64,000 nucleotides of DNA from Trichostrongylus colubriformis (lineage: Eukaryota; Nematoda; Chromadorea; Rhabditida; Trichostrongylidae), in assembly GCA_963978905.1 (NCBI GenBank), contig OZ022261.1:30067686-30131685 (forward strand), written 5' to 3'. The notes beneath the pieces are model-generated. The model was not told the DNA's origin and did not search any database. It saw only the letters and a program-made list of their open reading frames with translations. Of this stretch, positions 1 to 11,090 are shown piece after piece (positions within the stretch are counted from its first letter, which is position 1; every line of letters begins with the position of its first letter). The position numbers were made by a program, and so were the translations under genes.

Positions 1-411
1 ACACTCTCAAGGAACCCTTAGTAGAGAAATAGGGAAAGAGTGAGAATCAAAAATCTGAGCTTTTCAAGCCCTTAAAACTCTGATGCCTTGAAGAAATTTA
101 CTTGATTGGCCTATAAGCATGATGGTTATAAAGGGCTCTTGACGAAATGATCAATCGCAGCAGAGTCACCTAAAACAACTGCACCAACCTTAGTAAGCTT
201 ACCGTCTTTATGAATTGACCAGAAAGAATGATTTTGGCAAGATTAGCTTTTTTGCAGTTTTTGTAATATTCTGCACAAATATGTACATAGTAGCAGCGCA
301 TAAATAATTATTTATAAGTATAGCTTGGGATATCCTATTGACATTATCGCAAGCCTATTACGTGGCTCACAGCATGCAGCAATAAGTATTTTTGCTGAAA
401 TTTGCGAAATA
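1..411. other. No gene seen
   Basis: AT-rich sequence up to the left TA target site of the mariner-derived foldback. The opposed ORFs around 312-590 are the translated left arm of that foldback and its surroundings. Nothing else is recognisable. Confidence 0.5.
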
Positions 412-1088
412 TTAGGTAGTCTAAAAAGTCTTTTCGTATTTTTAAATACCGCTTTTTCCCTCAAAACTGCTTTCCACAAAATTTCTTCTGTACATATATA
501 TGTAGTACAAGTCCACACGCATCTATAGGTATTGTTGTCTTCCATCTCCCGGATAACCCTTTTCGGCAAAATAAAAATATCAAAAGTCACCTCATTTTTA
601 ATTTCAATTTTTTTTCTTTGAATGGCGTTAGACAGGGAAAGGAAAAGGTGATAATCCGATGGAGCAAGATCAGGGCTATAAGGCAGCAGTTTTTATCCAA
701 GCTCGAGAATTTTTTGAAAAAAAAATTTTAAAAAAATTTTCACCACTATTGAAAAGTGACTCGCCAAAAAATTCTCGAGCTTGGATAAAAACTGCTGCCC
801 CATGCACCTTATAGCCCTGATCTTGCTCCATCGGAATATCACCTTTTCCTTTCCCTGTCTAACGCCATTCAAAGAAAAAATTTTTTATAATTTTTGTATT
901 GAAAATGAGGTTGACCGTTGATATGTTTATTTTGCCGAAAAGGGTTATCCGGGAGATGGAAGACAATAATACCTATAGATGCGTGAGAACTTGTTCTACA
1001 TATATATGTACAGAAGAAATTTCTGGAAAGCAGTTTTGAGGGAAAAAGTGGTATTTGAAAATACGAAAAAACTTTTTAGACTACCCAA
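412..1088. mobile_element. Mariner-derived foldback: two transposase 3' ends inverted
   Basis: A long inverted repeat with arms at about 412-722 and 763-1088 and a spacer of roughly 40 bp. Both outer ends begin with a mariner-like terminus (TTAGGTAGTC on the left, its near-complement GACTACCCAA on the right), each next to a TA dinucleotide as expected for a mariner target site. The right arm, read on the + strand from about 767, translates to a decayed mariner transposase C-terminus with the motif PYSPDLAPSEYHLF (family consensus SPDLAPSDYHLF); the left arm carries the same on the - strand. The third catalytic Asp is Glu here and a stop interrupts the frame, so it is not coding. It appears to be two 3' ends of one mariner family joined tail-outward, giving a MITE-like element. 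Confidence 0.75.
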
Positions 1089-2524
1089 TATCAATAATAC
1101 TTCCAAAAATTAGCTGTATAAATGAAATACAGAGACTGAAAAGTATTGGTATCAACCAAAGTGAGAGCACTTATGCCCGATCATTTGTTTATTTGTTTTA
1201 TCATTCATTTTTAATCATCATTCATTTTCATTATCATTATCATTATTTACGGTCCTTATCATAAGATAAAAGCCATTGAACATTGCACATTGACATTGTC
1301 AAACGCGAATGTAGATATGAGGGGGGGGGGGGAGTACTCAAGCCGATAAGGCTGAAATGAATCGCTTCTCAGCACAGTCAAAACAAGTCAACTAAGGTGA
1401 AAATGGATGAGAGTCGGGACAATCGCACTGGTCACACACCACGTGAATTGCAACACCGCGCGCAGCAAGTGTGAACACCGCCTGTGTGAAGTGACGGCAC
1501 GCTAACGAGCGTGTTCACCGTCATATCGCATGACTTCATTCTATCTAAGTCCTAAAATCCATTCGGAAAGACGTGAAAAGAAGTGACTCTGAACTAGATG
1601 GAATGGATTCTACATAGGTCTGGGAAGGGAAAAGGGAAAGGGTCCGTTGAGGTAGAAACTACACCATACGCTAGCTGACACGCAGTGATGTTCACCAGCC
1701 TGGTGACCGAACGACCTGATCACAGTGAGTACTGCTTCGTACTATCTCGGCTGCTGCGAGGCACGGCCATCAAGATTTCGAGCAATTGAGCATTCCACTA
1801 CATTGATAAATTTTACATGAAATGTAATCACGCAAAAAATACGCGTTGTCCAGGACTACCTTGCTTCACTTACCTGTGGAGGTTGGTTGCCTAAGTACCG
1901 CTATCTATTACTTGCTCATGAGAGCTTGTCATTTTTCGATAAAATGTTCTTGTGAATTTGTCATCCTCAGAAACATGTTTCACAGACTAAATTTCTGACT
2001 ACCTACTGCTTCCGAAAATTTGAAACCGATAGATTTTTCGTGACATTACAGCTGAATTTCATTGAGGAAACTCGGTTAAATGTCGGATAGAGTGCGAAAA
2101 TTAGGCGCTTAATGCATTTCATACGGATTGTTTTAATCTAGCCTGCTACAAAAATGAGGATTTCTTCGGATGGACTTCAGCTGATCCTTCTCGATTAGTA
2201 CCATTCCGGCTCCAACACGAGCGAAGGGCTCCAAAAATTATCTCCTCCAATTTTCTTAACATCTGGATATTTGAATTTAATATCCGTACTGCTGAACCCA
2301 CCACTACACTCTCCATCCATTTTCCATATGAAGCTAGTATGAAAGCTAATGGCCTATTTCCTGCCTCACAATAAATAGAGACCTGATCACTGCATGCTCC
2401 ATAACTGTGGACTTGTGTTACGTGCTGCAGTTGTTTGAGGAACTAGAGATTTGATAAAAACCTCTCGCTTGAGGTCCCCCTGGTGCGCTCGCCTGGGGCT
2501 CCGGACGTATTCGTTCGTAACGGG
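1089..2524. other. Intergenic, simple repeats only
   Basis: A CATTAT-type microsatellite lies at about 1200-1250 and a run of G at about 1320-1332. No exon with domain similarity was seen. Confidence 0.4.
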
Positions 2525-2993
2525 TTAAAGGCAGCATTAGGGGAAAGTCGGACGAAAAGTAAAAGAAGTAGTGAATGTGAAAGTCGAGATGCCTAGTGAC
2601 AGGAAGTGAAGAAACAACGGATGGAATTGGCCAAAAACCCGAGATATAGGACCCCCCTCCACTGTTGATTCTTGACGCGGACGACCTGTCCGTCAAGAGG
2701 GGAGTAGTCTGATCTAGTTTTCCATTGGCATGTTGCCAAGTAAATACAAGAGAATGTTCGGAAATACGACAACATTTATTTTTTTGAGTGAGTTTCAAGC
2801 TAAAACTGCGAAAGCTCGCCGCAAAACCTGCGATCTTGCCGCATCTCCTTGGCCGCTCCCACCCCAGTCAATCGGGAACTACGTCATCAGGAGGCGGGAT
2901 CGTTTTATCAAGAGGCGGGACAGTTGCGCGGTTGCGGCTTTTTGCGGCGTTTCTACAGCTCGGAGGGGGGCTTTTTCACCGGGATTTCGCGCT
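2525..2993 (+). repeat. Dispersed repeat R1, copy 1
   Basis: About 470 bp that recurs at 27594-28052 (same strand) and 33285-33750 (opposite strand), with a shorter piece near 50245-50370. Shared blocks include TTAAAGGCAGC at the start, a GTCGAGATGCCTAGTGACAGG-like block, GGAATTGGCCAAAAACCCGAG, and a GC-rich end with GGGATTTCGC. The frames differ between copies and none is conserved as protein, so this looks like a non-autonomous or decayed element. Class not determined. Confidence 0.65.
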
Positions 2994-5049
2994 AATGTAG
3001 TTAGGAATGGCCACTCCACTGCGCTGGGAGTCAGGTGCTACAACTAACGTTGGCCTACGGCCCGTCTCCTACAGCGGACAACTCGGAATGGATGCGCTGA
3101 TGCGAATAGGATGCGAATACACACCGCAGCGTCGCGCTTTTGAGTCCGGGTTTTTTCGCCTATTATCGCTTCTAACCTTGAGTGTTCTTTACGAAATGCT
3201 CATTTCTCTGCATCTTCCTCTTGTGTCGGACCCCTTCCGGTTCCTTTAAGTTGCTGTGCAAGCCTCAGTACTGTCGTTTCTCTGCATTCTGAACCGGGGA
3301 CTGAGATATCGAGGACTCTTTCATCTACCAACGCGAGAAACAACCTTATCGCAACACCACATGTCCCAGTCACAAATTTCAAGAAGACCTTATCTGCCAT
3401 TTCTTGGCCTCGTGTTTCAGTTTGCCACTCAAGGCCTTTATGGTTTGAGATTTTTCCCGGGTTATGGCTTTTTCCTGTGTATACCACAATATCGAATAAA
3501 TAAATAAATAAACCTAAGCTATAGCTGGCGTTTCTCGATTCCCACCCCCTGCTTCACATGCCTTTCCAATCACTGGTTTTCACATCTACTGTAAGTGTGG
3601 GGCAGATGGATATACCAGCGAATGTCCATTTGTTTTTATCGATTTATTATACCGAAATGATTCAAAAACAAGTCAATCGACAACACTGTCTTGAGTTTGG
3701 CTGTGTTTTTCTTTTGAGAGGACCAGCAATAAATAAATATTATAAATAAACAAATAAATAATTAAATATATAAATAAATCTCGATTTACGAGGAAGTATT
3801 ACTAGCGAGTCTTATTCAAAGATAAAGTATGTATAAAGATAAGGATTGTTAAGATAGTTATTATATACAGCGCTATTTGCAAAAAGTGTCATTAAAAGAA
3901 GATTCTCCAGTATATGGGAGTAGTGCAAAAATGGACGAACATTTTCCCCGAACCAAATAGTGCCGTAGGTCAGAGAACTGCGGTTAAAGTTGTTATTCGA
4001 AGAAGACGCGAAAAGAGCACGAAACGAAAGAAGTTCGCGGCAAGAGCCAAATGAATAAGCCATTGTTCAGATGGCATCAATCAGTATATTAGACCCAGAT
4101 GTAGGTTTCGATGTCACACGCTTCGAACTCGGACTTTGAACTTCAGTTTCACTGCTGAGCATGTCACTACAATAATTTTAATAGCACTTGCTTGAATGAT
4201 TCACTGAAGATGTTATCAATATTTGAGGAATAACCTTGAATATGAAATTCTTCTTGACTTTCAGTAGCAACAGTCAATAGGCATCAAATGCACAGAGGAA
4301 GGTAGCGAAAGTATACTTACAGTGAAGATTGACCTCCACTTCTTTGCCTGTTAGCTTTGTAACGACATCAGGAACGATTTGAATTGACAAAGATTGAACT
4401 ACTGGTTGCTTTCACTGCGATGCCTACACATATGGCCACACAAGCTTGTTGGTACATGAATTGAAGAACTGGAGAAGCAATAAAAACATTGATTAGAGGG
4501 AAATTCAGCTGAAACTGGAACTTATGCTGGTCCAATGTTTTCAGAACCGATATGCTCATTCTCAAAGATTATTTTGCATTGAATATCCGCCTCTGGAAGC
4601 ATGCAATGATGTTATCGAAAATTGACCACAGAAATCATGGCAGAGGCAATAAACTTAAGAAAAATTGTAAATCAAGTTTCACACAGATGCGGATACATGT
4701 TGGAGTCTTGTAAAAATCAAAATGGTGAAAAGCATAGAGTATCAGCATGGCGTAAGCTACACTAAATACACTCATGAGAGAGCTCATTTTTTGCTTTGTG
4801 TGAGAAAAGTGAGTGACTGTGAGTTAAGTGCGGTGTGAAATGTTCATGATTCGGAGAAGGAATGTCACAGTTATTAGGTTTTCCGGAAAATTCTCAGCGT
4901 TTTGAATGTTTCACTTCAAACGATCATAACATTCTTAATACTCATCGGATCAAACGAGATAAGCACCGTTCGAATCAGCACACTTTTGCCAATGTGACAG
5001 CAGTCGGTAAATCTCATTAAAGAAAAAAATTAAGTGGTCGAGATTCCAC
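2994..5049. other. Intergenic with AAAT microsatellites
   Basis: TAAA-type tracts at about 3497-3515 and 3729-3778. Several ORFs of 60-95 codons overlap on both strands without recognisable domains. No exon chain found. Confidence 0.4.
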
Positions 5050-5336
5050 GGGTGAGGTCACTTACGCCAAAAAACTGCGTGGCCGCCCGCGGCGAGCGGC
5101 GCTGCGTGTGCGAGCGCCAGTGGCAGGGCATGGCAGCCTCAAAGCGAGGCAGTGTGGCATGGGTGGAGGAAGCAGGGTGGCATGGGTGGAGGAGGCAGTG
5201 TGGCATGGGTGGAAGCGCTGCGGTGACGCAGCCACGCTCTGCCGGGCTCCCAAGTGCAATCGATTCTCAAGTCGTACTGGTGGCGCCGCGAGTGCGACGC
5301 CGCTGAACAGATTCATTGGCGTAAGTAACCTCACCC
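5050..5336. mobile_element. MITE with 20-bp terminal inverted repeats and internal minisatellite
   Basis: The ends are inverted copies of each other: GGTGAGGTCACTTACGCCAA on the left, TTGGCGTAAGTAACCTCACC on the right. The interior is GC-rich and shares GCGTGGCCGCCCGCGGCGAG with the element at 60181-60414, so the two belong to related families although their termini differ. ORFs across it are by-products of GC-rich palindromic sequence. Confidence 0.7.
5153..5219. repeat. 23-bp minisatellite, three units
   Basis: Three near-identical tandem units of the type TGTGGCATGGGTGGAGGAAG plus CAG, inside the MITE at 5050-5336. The related MITE at 60181 lacks the expansion. Confidence 0.7.
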
Positions 5337-5510
5337 AGATTTTACGGAATTCACGAAGGCTTTTTTGCCTGGTTCTGATTGATGAAGTGTTTCTCAGCAA
5401 GAGAAATTTGAAAATGCTTGAAAAGGTGATAGTCGGTTGATGAAAGGTCTGGAGAATATGGCGGGTGAGGTAGAACTTCTACCCCGATTCGTTCAATTTA
5501 TAGAGAGTGA

Positions 5511-5690
5511 CTACAAGAATGCTGAGTTATGGGCAAAAGCTTCAGTGTCGGATGGGACTCGAACCCGCACTTCATGCTTTCTGGGCATATGTGCTAATCT
5601 ATTACACCACCGACACTCCTTTCACCTTAACTCATCTTCATGAATGGTATATTTACCATAGCTTACCATAGCTTATCAGCACCCTTATGT
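5511..5690 (-). repeat. tRNA-related SINE-like repeat, copy a
   Basis: Same repeat as at 5812-6010 and 16080-16285, here on the - strand. It contains a 72-nt tRNA-like core (5545-5616) followed in all copies by the same tail (AAGC, then GCCCATA.CTCAGC), and preceded by the same head (CTATGGTAAATATACCATTC). The recurrence of the flanks, not only of the core, marks it as a dispersed repeat rather than a gene. Confidence 0.65.
5545..5616 (-). other. tRNA-like core of SINE copy a
   Basis: 72 nt with a 7-bp acceptor stem (GTGTCGG with CCGACAC), a D-arm resembling eukaryotic tRNA-Gln/Glu (GGTGTAATAGATTAGCAC), a 5-bp anticodon stem (TATGC with GCATG) around a 7-base loop CCAGAAA, and a perfect B box (GGTTCGAGTCC). 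Position 33 is C rather than the near-universal U, and the T stem has mismatches. A functional tRNA is therefore unlikely; it looks like a Pol III promoter module. Confidence 0.6.
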
Positions 5691-5811
5691 ATGATGTGTT
5701 GAGCCGGTTGGCCGGTATCGGCATCGAACCGTGAAGCTGAAAGCTTGAGTAAACACTGGATTTCGATATTTTTAATTTTGATTTCATAATATTTTAATAA
5801 TATTTTCAGCA

Positions 5812-6010
5812 CGTTATACGTGTGAGTGCTGATAAGCTATGGTAAATATACCATTCAGGAGCTGAGGTAAGGTGAAAGGGGTGTCGGTAGGGTAATGGAT
5901 TAGCACATATGCTGGGAAAGCATGGAGTGTGAGTTCTACTCCCGTCCGAAACCGAAGCCTTTGCCCATAGTTCAGCATCCTTGTAGTAACTTTCGCATCG
6001 CCGGCTGCGG
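5812..6010 (+). repeat. tRNA-related SINE-like repeat, copy b
   Basis: Head GTTATACGTGTGAGTGCTGA, then a tRNA-like core at 5881-5952, then the shared tail. The core keeps 72 nt but the acceptor stem and B box have decayed (GAGTTCTACTCCC). It lies head-to-head with copy a, about 120 bp apart. Confidence 0.65.
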
Positions 6011-7360
6011 CGATTATCAGCAGCTATCAAAATTAAGAATATCAAAATTATAGAGAGTGATTTGTGAAACGTGTGGGCGGGCGTTGTTATGCAAAAGAAT
6101 CGAACCCTTTCTGTTGACAAAAGCTGGCTGACGCAAATTTTGGTTTCTTTGATTTCTTCACAGTAAGACTCTGCTGTGATGGTTCGGACTGTTCTCCGCA
6201 TAATTAACTACGTGTGTGTTGTTTTTTTTTTGAATTCAGAATACGCCATAGGAAAAAAGGCATTCAGGCGAGACGATAAATAAATTCGCAAAATGGGCGC
6301 CAAAGTGGCTATTGGCATCTTTCAGCCACAACCTGATTCTCACGCTACTTCTGGAATAAATACTCGCTGAGTATTGGATGAGTATTTTCAATGGAAGCGA
6401 TTGGCTCGGTTCTGGGAGGTCCGCTTACAATGGGAGCGAACGTTGCTTGCCAATGAAACTTCTCAGGTACTTCGTTGGAAAAACATGTTTACCTGTTTTC
6501 ACCTAGAACTTTGAAGGTGGACTTCAACGGAATTCGCGTGAAGAACTACATTTTTTGACGAGAATTATTTTTCGATCCAAGCGTAAACTGCATATAATAA
6601 GATGAGGTGGAGTAGTGGAATATAGTACACTCCTAGTCGCATGCTCCGAGAATTGAATGCCGAGTCAACGCCCACTCGGGCCTAAAAAACTCCCATTTCG
6701 GGATCGGCTATTTATGATGAGCTCAATCCCTAGAGTAAGAAAAAGTCTACTTCTACCGAGTGAATTGAGGAAGTCATTGCATGGATCAAGTCACCTCGAA
6801 TGCCGCTACCATGATGAAAAGGGAATGCGTGACGCACCTTGTGAATTGATTTCTCATCAAAGAATATTTTATCTTTCACCCATTTGTTGTTGATACTTCG
6901 ATGGTCAGTGGTTAATAGCATGATGATAGAATGCGAGACCCCACGACGAAGAAGGATTGTGATAGCGGGGTATGTCGGAATCACATTTCTATGTAGGGCA
7001 CTTAGGCTGCCCTCACATAGAAATGTGCGAAAGGATTCCCTGATTCAAGAAGTGGTTTAAGATTATTACTGTAGATTATTTATGATTCTTAAAATTCACA
7101 GTCCGAAGAAATCGTCTTGGAGTAGTTACTTTTAGGTTGGTCCATAGGTTCCGGACCAATCCACAGTTATCGCTGTAAGTCGCAAAGTTCCAATACCTGT
7201 ATGGTACTGTGGCTTTCGCTTTCACCTCTTCGACAGCTAGCCACTTTGTTTGATACAAATTTTGCGATTGGCTCACCGAGGCCTGGTTTTCCTCAGGCAC
7301 CGCCTGGGCCTTCCAAGGGCCACGTCCACCAGGATCAACCTCATGATAGGTAAAAGTAAG
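6011..7360. other. No gene seen
   Basis: Contains a fragment near 6655-6690 (GTCAACGCCCACTCGGGCCT) that resembles the SINE-like repeat at 32130-32345. Nothing else recognisable. Confidence 0.35.
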
Positions 7361-7531
7361 GCCGCGTTCATACTTTGCGTCAGCAGGGCGTGGCTGCGTT
7401 CACAGAGAGTGAGGCAGAGTGGCATTTGGGAGGTGCGAGACGACGCAGGCAACGAGACAGGGTGGCACAGGCGGAAAGGCAGGGACATGCAGTCAGGTGC
7501 TGCCGTCAACAGAGCAAAACATGAACGCGAC
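7361..7531. mobile_element. MITE-B copy 1
   Basis: About 170 bp with inverted ends: GCCGCGTTCATACTTTGCG on the left and ..GCAAAACATGAACGCGAC on the right, enclosing GCAGGGCGTGGCTGCG and a GC-rich interior. Four further copies occur in the window (9361, 24506, 28411, 37805). No coding capacity. Confidence 0.7.
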
Positions 7532-9360
7532 TCAAGGTCTCTCATTTGATAGTGCAGTACTAGCATTATTCATTCGGGAGTGATTTCTCTTTCAAGGAGG
7601 TTATGGACGGTTTACAGGCCAATAACTTTCGATGTTAGAGGATAGTAGGTTTCCGACCGACATATGAAAAATTCCCCTCCATTCACGGTGCTACAAGATG
7701 ACATCATTGAGCCATGCTCATGAGCTCACTAAGATCTCAAGGTGTGGAGTTTGTTTCCCACATGTGCTGAGCTTGCAACAGCGCAACATGGGAGTTGACA
7801 CCGCCTTATCGCAGCTATCGAATATAGCAACCGGCGACGAAGGGAGGGGACTGTATGTCAACCAATTCGCACGATGCAGACTCTGATAAAACAAGTCAAG
7901 GATTCCGATAGCCAAAGTGCAAGTCAGTGGAAAAGGTTTGACCTCGAACGTTGAGAAAAGGAGTGGAGCTCTGCACAGAAAGGCTAGTGTCCCGGCGGAA
8001 CTTCACGGTAGACAGCTTGTTTGTGTATCCATTCAGATCACCACCCATTCCACTCTTTAGGTCACTTTGTAAAGATGAAGGGACGAGGTGATCGCGAAAA
8101 CCACATTTTACTTCTCAACCAAGGTCTTGTCATGACTCTGCAGTCATGATCACGAGTAAGCGGCTAGGTGCCTCTTGGGTACCTGCATCTCACAACGCCA
8201 GCATACACGTAATAAACGTTCAATGGTCAAGCAGACACTTTTATGGCCATCTCAGACGAAGTTTGTACCGCCCACAATTGGGGGTACAAATACCGCGTTT
8301 CGGGGAGGAGCAGGGCAGTTCAGTCCTGTTCAGTTCTGTTCACTTTAGTTTAGTCAATTCAGTCCCTCTTGCCGATTACTGACTTCTCCTCTCTCTCTCG
8401 CTCTGTTCAGGCTCTTTGCCCTACAAGCGGCCCTGCCGCACAAGACAAGACACGAACACGCCGGTGGACCTGCCACCTGTCCACAACTTACACATCCACA
8501 CGATAACAAACAATGTTAACAAGTAATGCATATTGTAGGTAGCTATTATTGTAAAATAATTAGCTTTTGTATACTCATGTTGTAAAATAAAGGAATTAAA
8601 CTAAAGAGTTGTACGACAAACTACCACTGAATCAAAACAGGTCTGTGGATTACCAAAAGAAAGAAATTGAGTAGCCCCGATGCTTTGACAACACACTGTG
8701 ACAATACATCTGCTGCATATTACGTAGAATGAATGTAAGGATGAAATAACAAGAAAACAGAACGAAAATTGGCCAAGGTGGCTCGGAATTCATGCAACAA
8801 CCTTAAATTTACCATAGCTTGTCAATGCAGCGCACTGAGGCAGCTACATCACCGTCCAAGGGAGGAATCAGAAGTACGACTGAGTCCGCCGGGTCAATTT
8901 GGAGTAAAGTTGCAGAGATGTCCTACTTAAAGGCCGTCATCTTAGCAGTCGTTCATATCGCATTCGGATTTCAGTGCATATGTAAGTCAAGTGGTATGTT
9001 GAACTCTTTTCCTAGCAACAGCGGCAGTTTCTTCTCACCTCTTTGCTCCGACACCTTATACTTCTGCAAGAAGAATCAGTGAAAGTGGCATGCGAAAGTG
9101 TCGATTAAATGTGGCTGAAAGTAAGAAATCATCTCAATCACTTTCCAGAACATTTGCTCAACTTGGTTCCGTTAGTGCTGATTCTTATGACTATCCAAAT
9201 TTAGGATCTTTGCAAAAATAACTCACTGCGTTAAAGCAATCAACGACCTTAGTAAGGAAATTGAAAGTGGGGCTTTTGAAGCATTGAATGGCACAAACGA
9301 ACAAATGACAGAGGAGCAGAGAGCAATTGCAAGGAAACTTTGCTCTGGTTGTCCCTTACA
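7532..9360. other. No gene seen; possible poly(A)-signal tail near 8580
   Basis: A pyrimidine-rich stretch near 8380-8400 is followed by AATAAA-containing AT-rich sequence (TTGTAAAATAAAGGAATTAA, about 8579-8600), which could be the 3' end of a retroelement or of an undetected transcript. No upstream coding exon supports either reading. The ORF at 8819-9082 has no recognisable domain. Confidence 0.25.
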
Positions 9361-9532
9361 ACGCGTTCATACTTTGGTGCCGACGACAGGGCGTGGCTGG
9401 GTATCTCTGCGTCTCCACCTGTGCCACCCTGTATCGTTGCTGTGTCGTCTCTGCACCTCCCTCATGCCACTCTGCCTCGCTCTCTGTGAATGCAGTCACA
9501 CCCTGCCGGAGCAAAGTATGAACGGTGCCTCA
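9361..9532. mobile_element. MITE-B copy 2
   Basis: Same family as 7361-7531, with ends CGCGTTCATACTTTGG and GCAAAGTATGAACGG. The interior runs in the opposite orientation to copy 1. It creates overlapping + strand ORFs (about 9284-9616) that are not genes. Confidence 0.65.
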
Positions 9533-9699
9533 ACACTGTGCCTGACCGTAATTCCAGTTGGGATGCGAATGTTGGTCAGTCTCATGACGAATCATTACTT
9601 TATAAGCGAACAATAAAGCTGAGCACTTCGAATAATCAGTTTATAAGTAAGTAGTACAACTAAGGGTATAACTCGACCTACTTGTAACAACACTCTGAC

Positions 9700-11090
9700 G
9701 TTCGAACCAGGGTCAAGCCTCCGTTGAGGAACCCTCAACGGGGGGGGGTCGTATTTGGTCCGCTAGGAGGGGGGTCGTAATCGTTGAGGTACTAGTGATC
9801 AACAGAAGTTCTCACGCAGAGGGTAGTGTAAGGCAAGAAATGATGAAACTGACTGTAGGTTGGTACCTGAAACTAGTTTAACTTAATCATCATGGAAACC
9901 TCATGCATGGCGCGACCCGCAACGAAACCGGTCAACGCCAATAGACCTTTCGTTGGTCTGCTGACACCGAAACCACGTACAGAGACACCTCCGAAATTCA
10001 CGAAATTCACCGATTAACCGTGGAAAGCGATATCTATCAACAGGTACTACCGTGGATGGACACTGCAAAAACATTGGGATGAAGGAAAATTAGCTGATAT
10101 GGACTTTCTTCATATATTACTACGATTGCAAGTGCGTAATCTCGTGTTACAGCCACTATACAAACCGCAAAAACGTTTGTATTCATTGAAAATGTGGATG
10201 AAATCCCCATGCATGGCGCATCCCACAGAAAAGCTGACCGACGCTTTTTGCCCTCCCACTAGGCCTTCCAGAGCGAAGGATGCATACCAGAGAAATTTCA
10301 GTGACAATGAATCAATTTTTCTGAGGAATCTTGGGAATATCCCGCAAATTCGGCGAAAAAAAGCTTTCCTCAACTGGCTTTTCTGAAGGTTTCTTCCTTC
10401 GTTTCAGAGATATGACAAGGTTCAGGTAGTCATTCGAAAGCGACAACCTAGCAGACTCTGCTTCACCAAAACGAACTCATATGGTTAAGTTTGAAGGAAG
10501 TTATGGCCATTTCCGTGAAACACTTCAAATTTTTCCTCATCAAATCCTCATCTGGAAACCCATATCAAGAACTTAGCAACTATTGAGGAAAGCAAACGGG
10601 CAATGGATAGGTCTGAGGGAGTTATTAGGAAAACAGTTTACAGGTGCTCGAAAGATGGGCTCTAGGTAAAGTTTGAACTATTTCCAAAATGCCGGAATTT
10701 AGTATGGGGAAGATACCGCGCTCCATCGTGATCGCCGCGTCGCAGCCGTCGCCTGACATGAGATCCTTAACTTCTCTAGATGTGTGGAGTATTCTGAATC
10801 ATTGTTTGAAATTGTTCGATTATGAGGTAGAAGCGTGATGCGATCTGGAATCTAGGATTCATAGAGTATATATTGAGTGTATAGTACTGGGAATTCCACC
10901 TGTATCACATATTTTTCGGGTTTTTGTGTCCATTCAGTTGTATATTGGTGGTGAGCATTTAAAAAATTGACAAATGCTTAATTCATGGTTTTTGTGCAGA
11001 GAGAGGGGGGTCGTATTGGGGCCTCCTTTTGGGGGGGGGGCGTATTTTTTAAAAATTTTCCTTATCTGGACGCTTGACCCTGGTTCGAAC
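9700..11090. mobile_element. 1.4-kb element with 19-bp terminal inverted repeats, class unknown
   Basis: GTTCGAACCAGGGTCAAGC at 9700-9718 is matched by its perfect complement GCTTGACCCTGGTTCGAAC at 11072-11090. Just inside each end lie G-runs followed by TCGTA or CGTATTT (about 9739-9780 and 11000-11047). The interior holds two related blocks beginning CATGCATGGCGC near 9902 and 10209. A 95-codon + ORF at 10099-10386 and an overlapping - ORF have no recognisable domain. No transposase seen, so probably non-autonomous. Confidence 0.55.

Noticed and set aside
5545..5616. Functional tRNA gene
   Set aside because: Good acceptor stem and B box, but the anticodon loop lacks U33, the T stem is mismatched, and the flanks are repeated elsewhere: a SINE-like repeat instead.
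8379..8610. 3' end of a gene or retroelement
   Set aside because: Poly(A)-signal-like sequence alone; no coding sequence upstream supports it.
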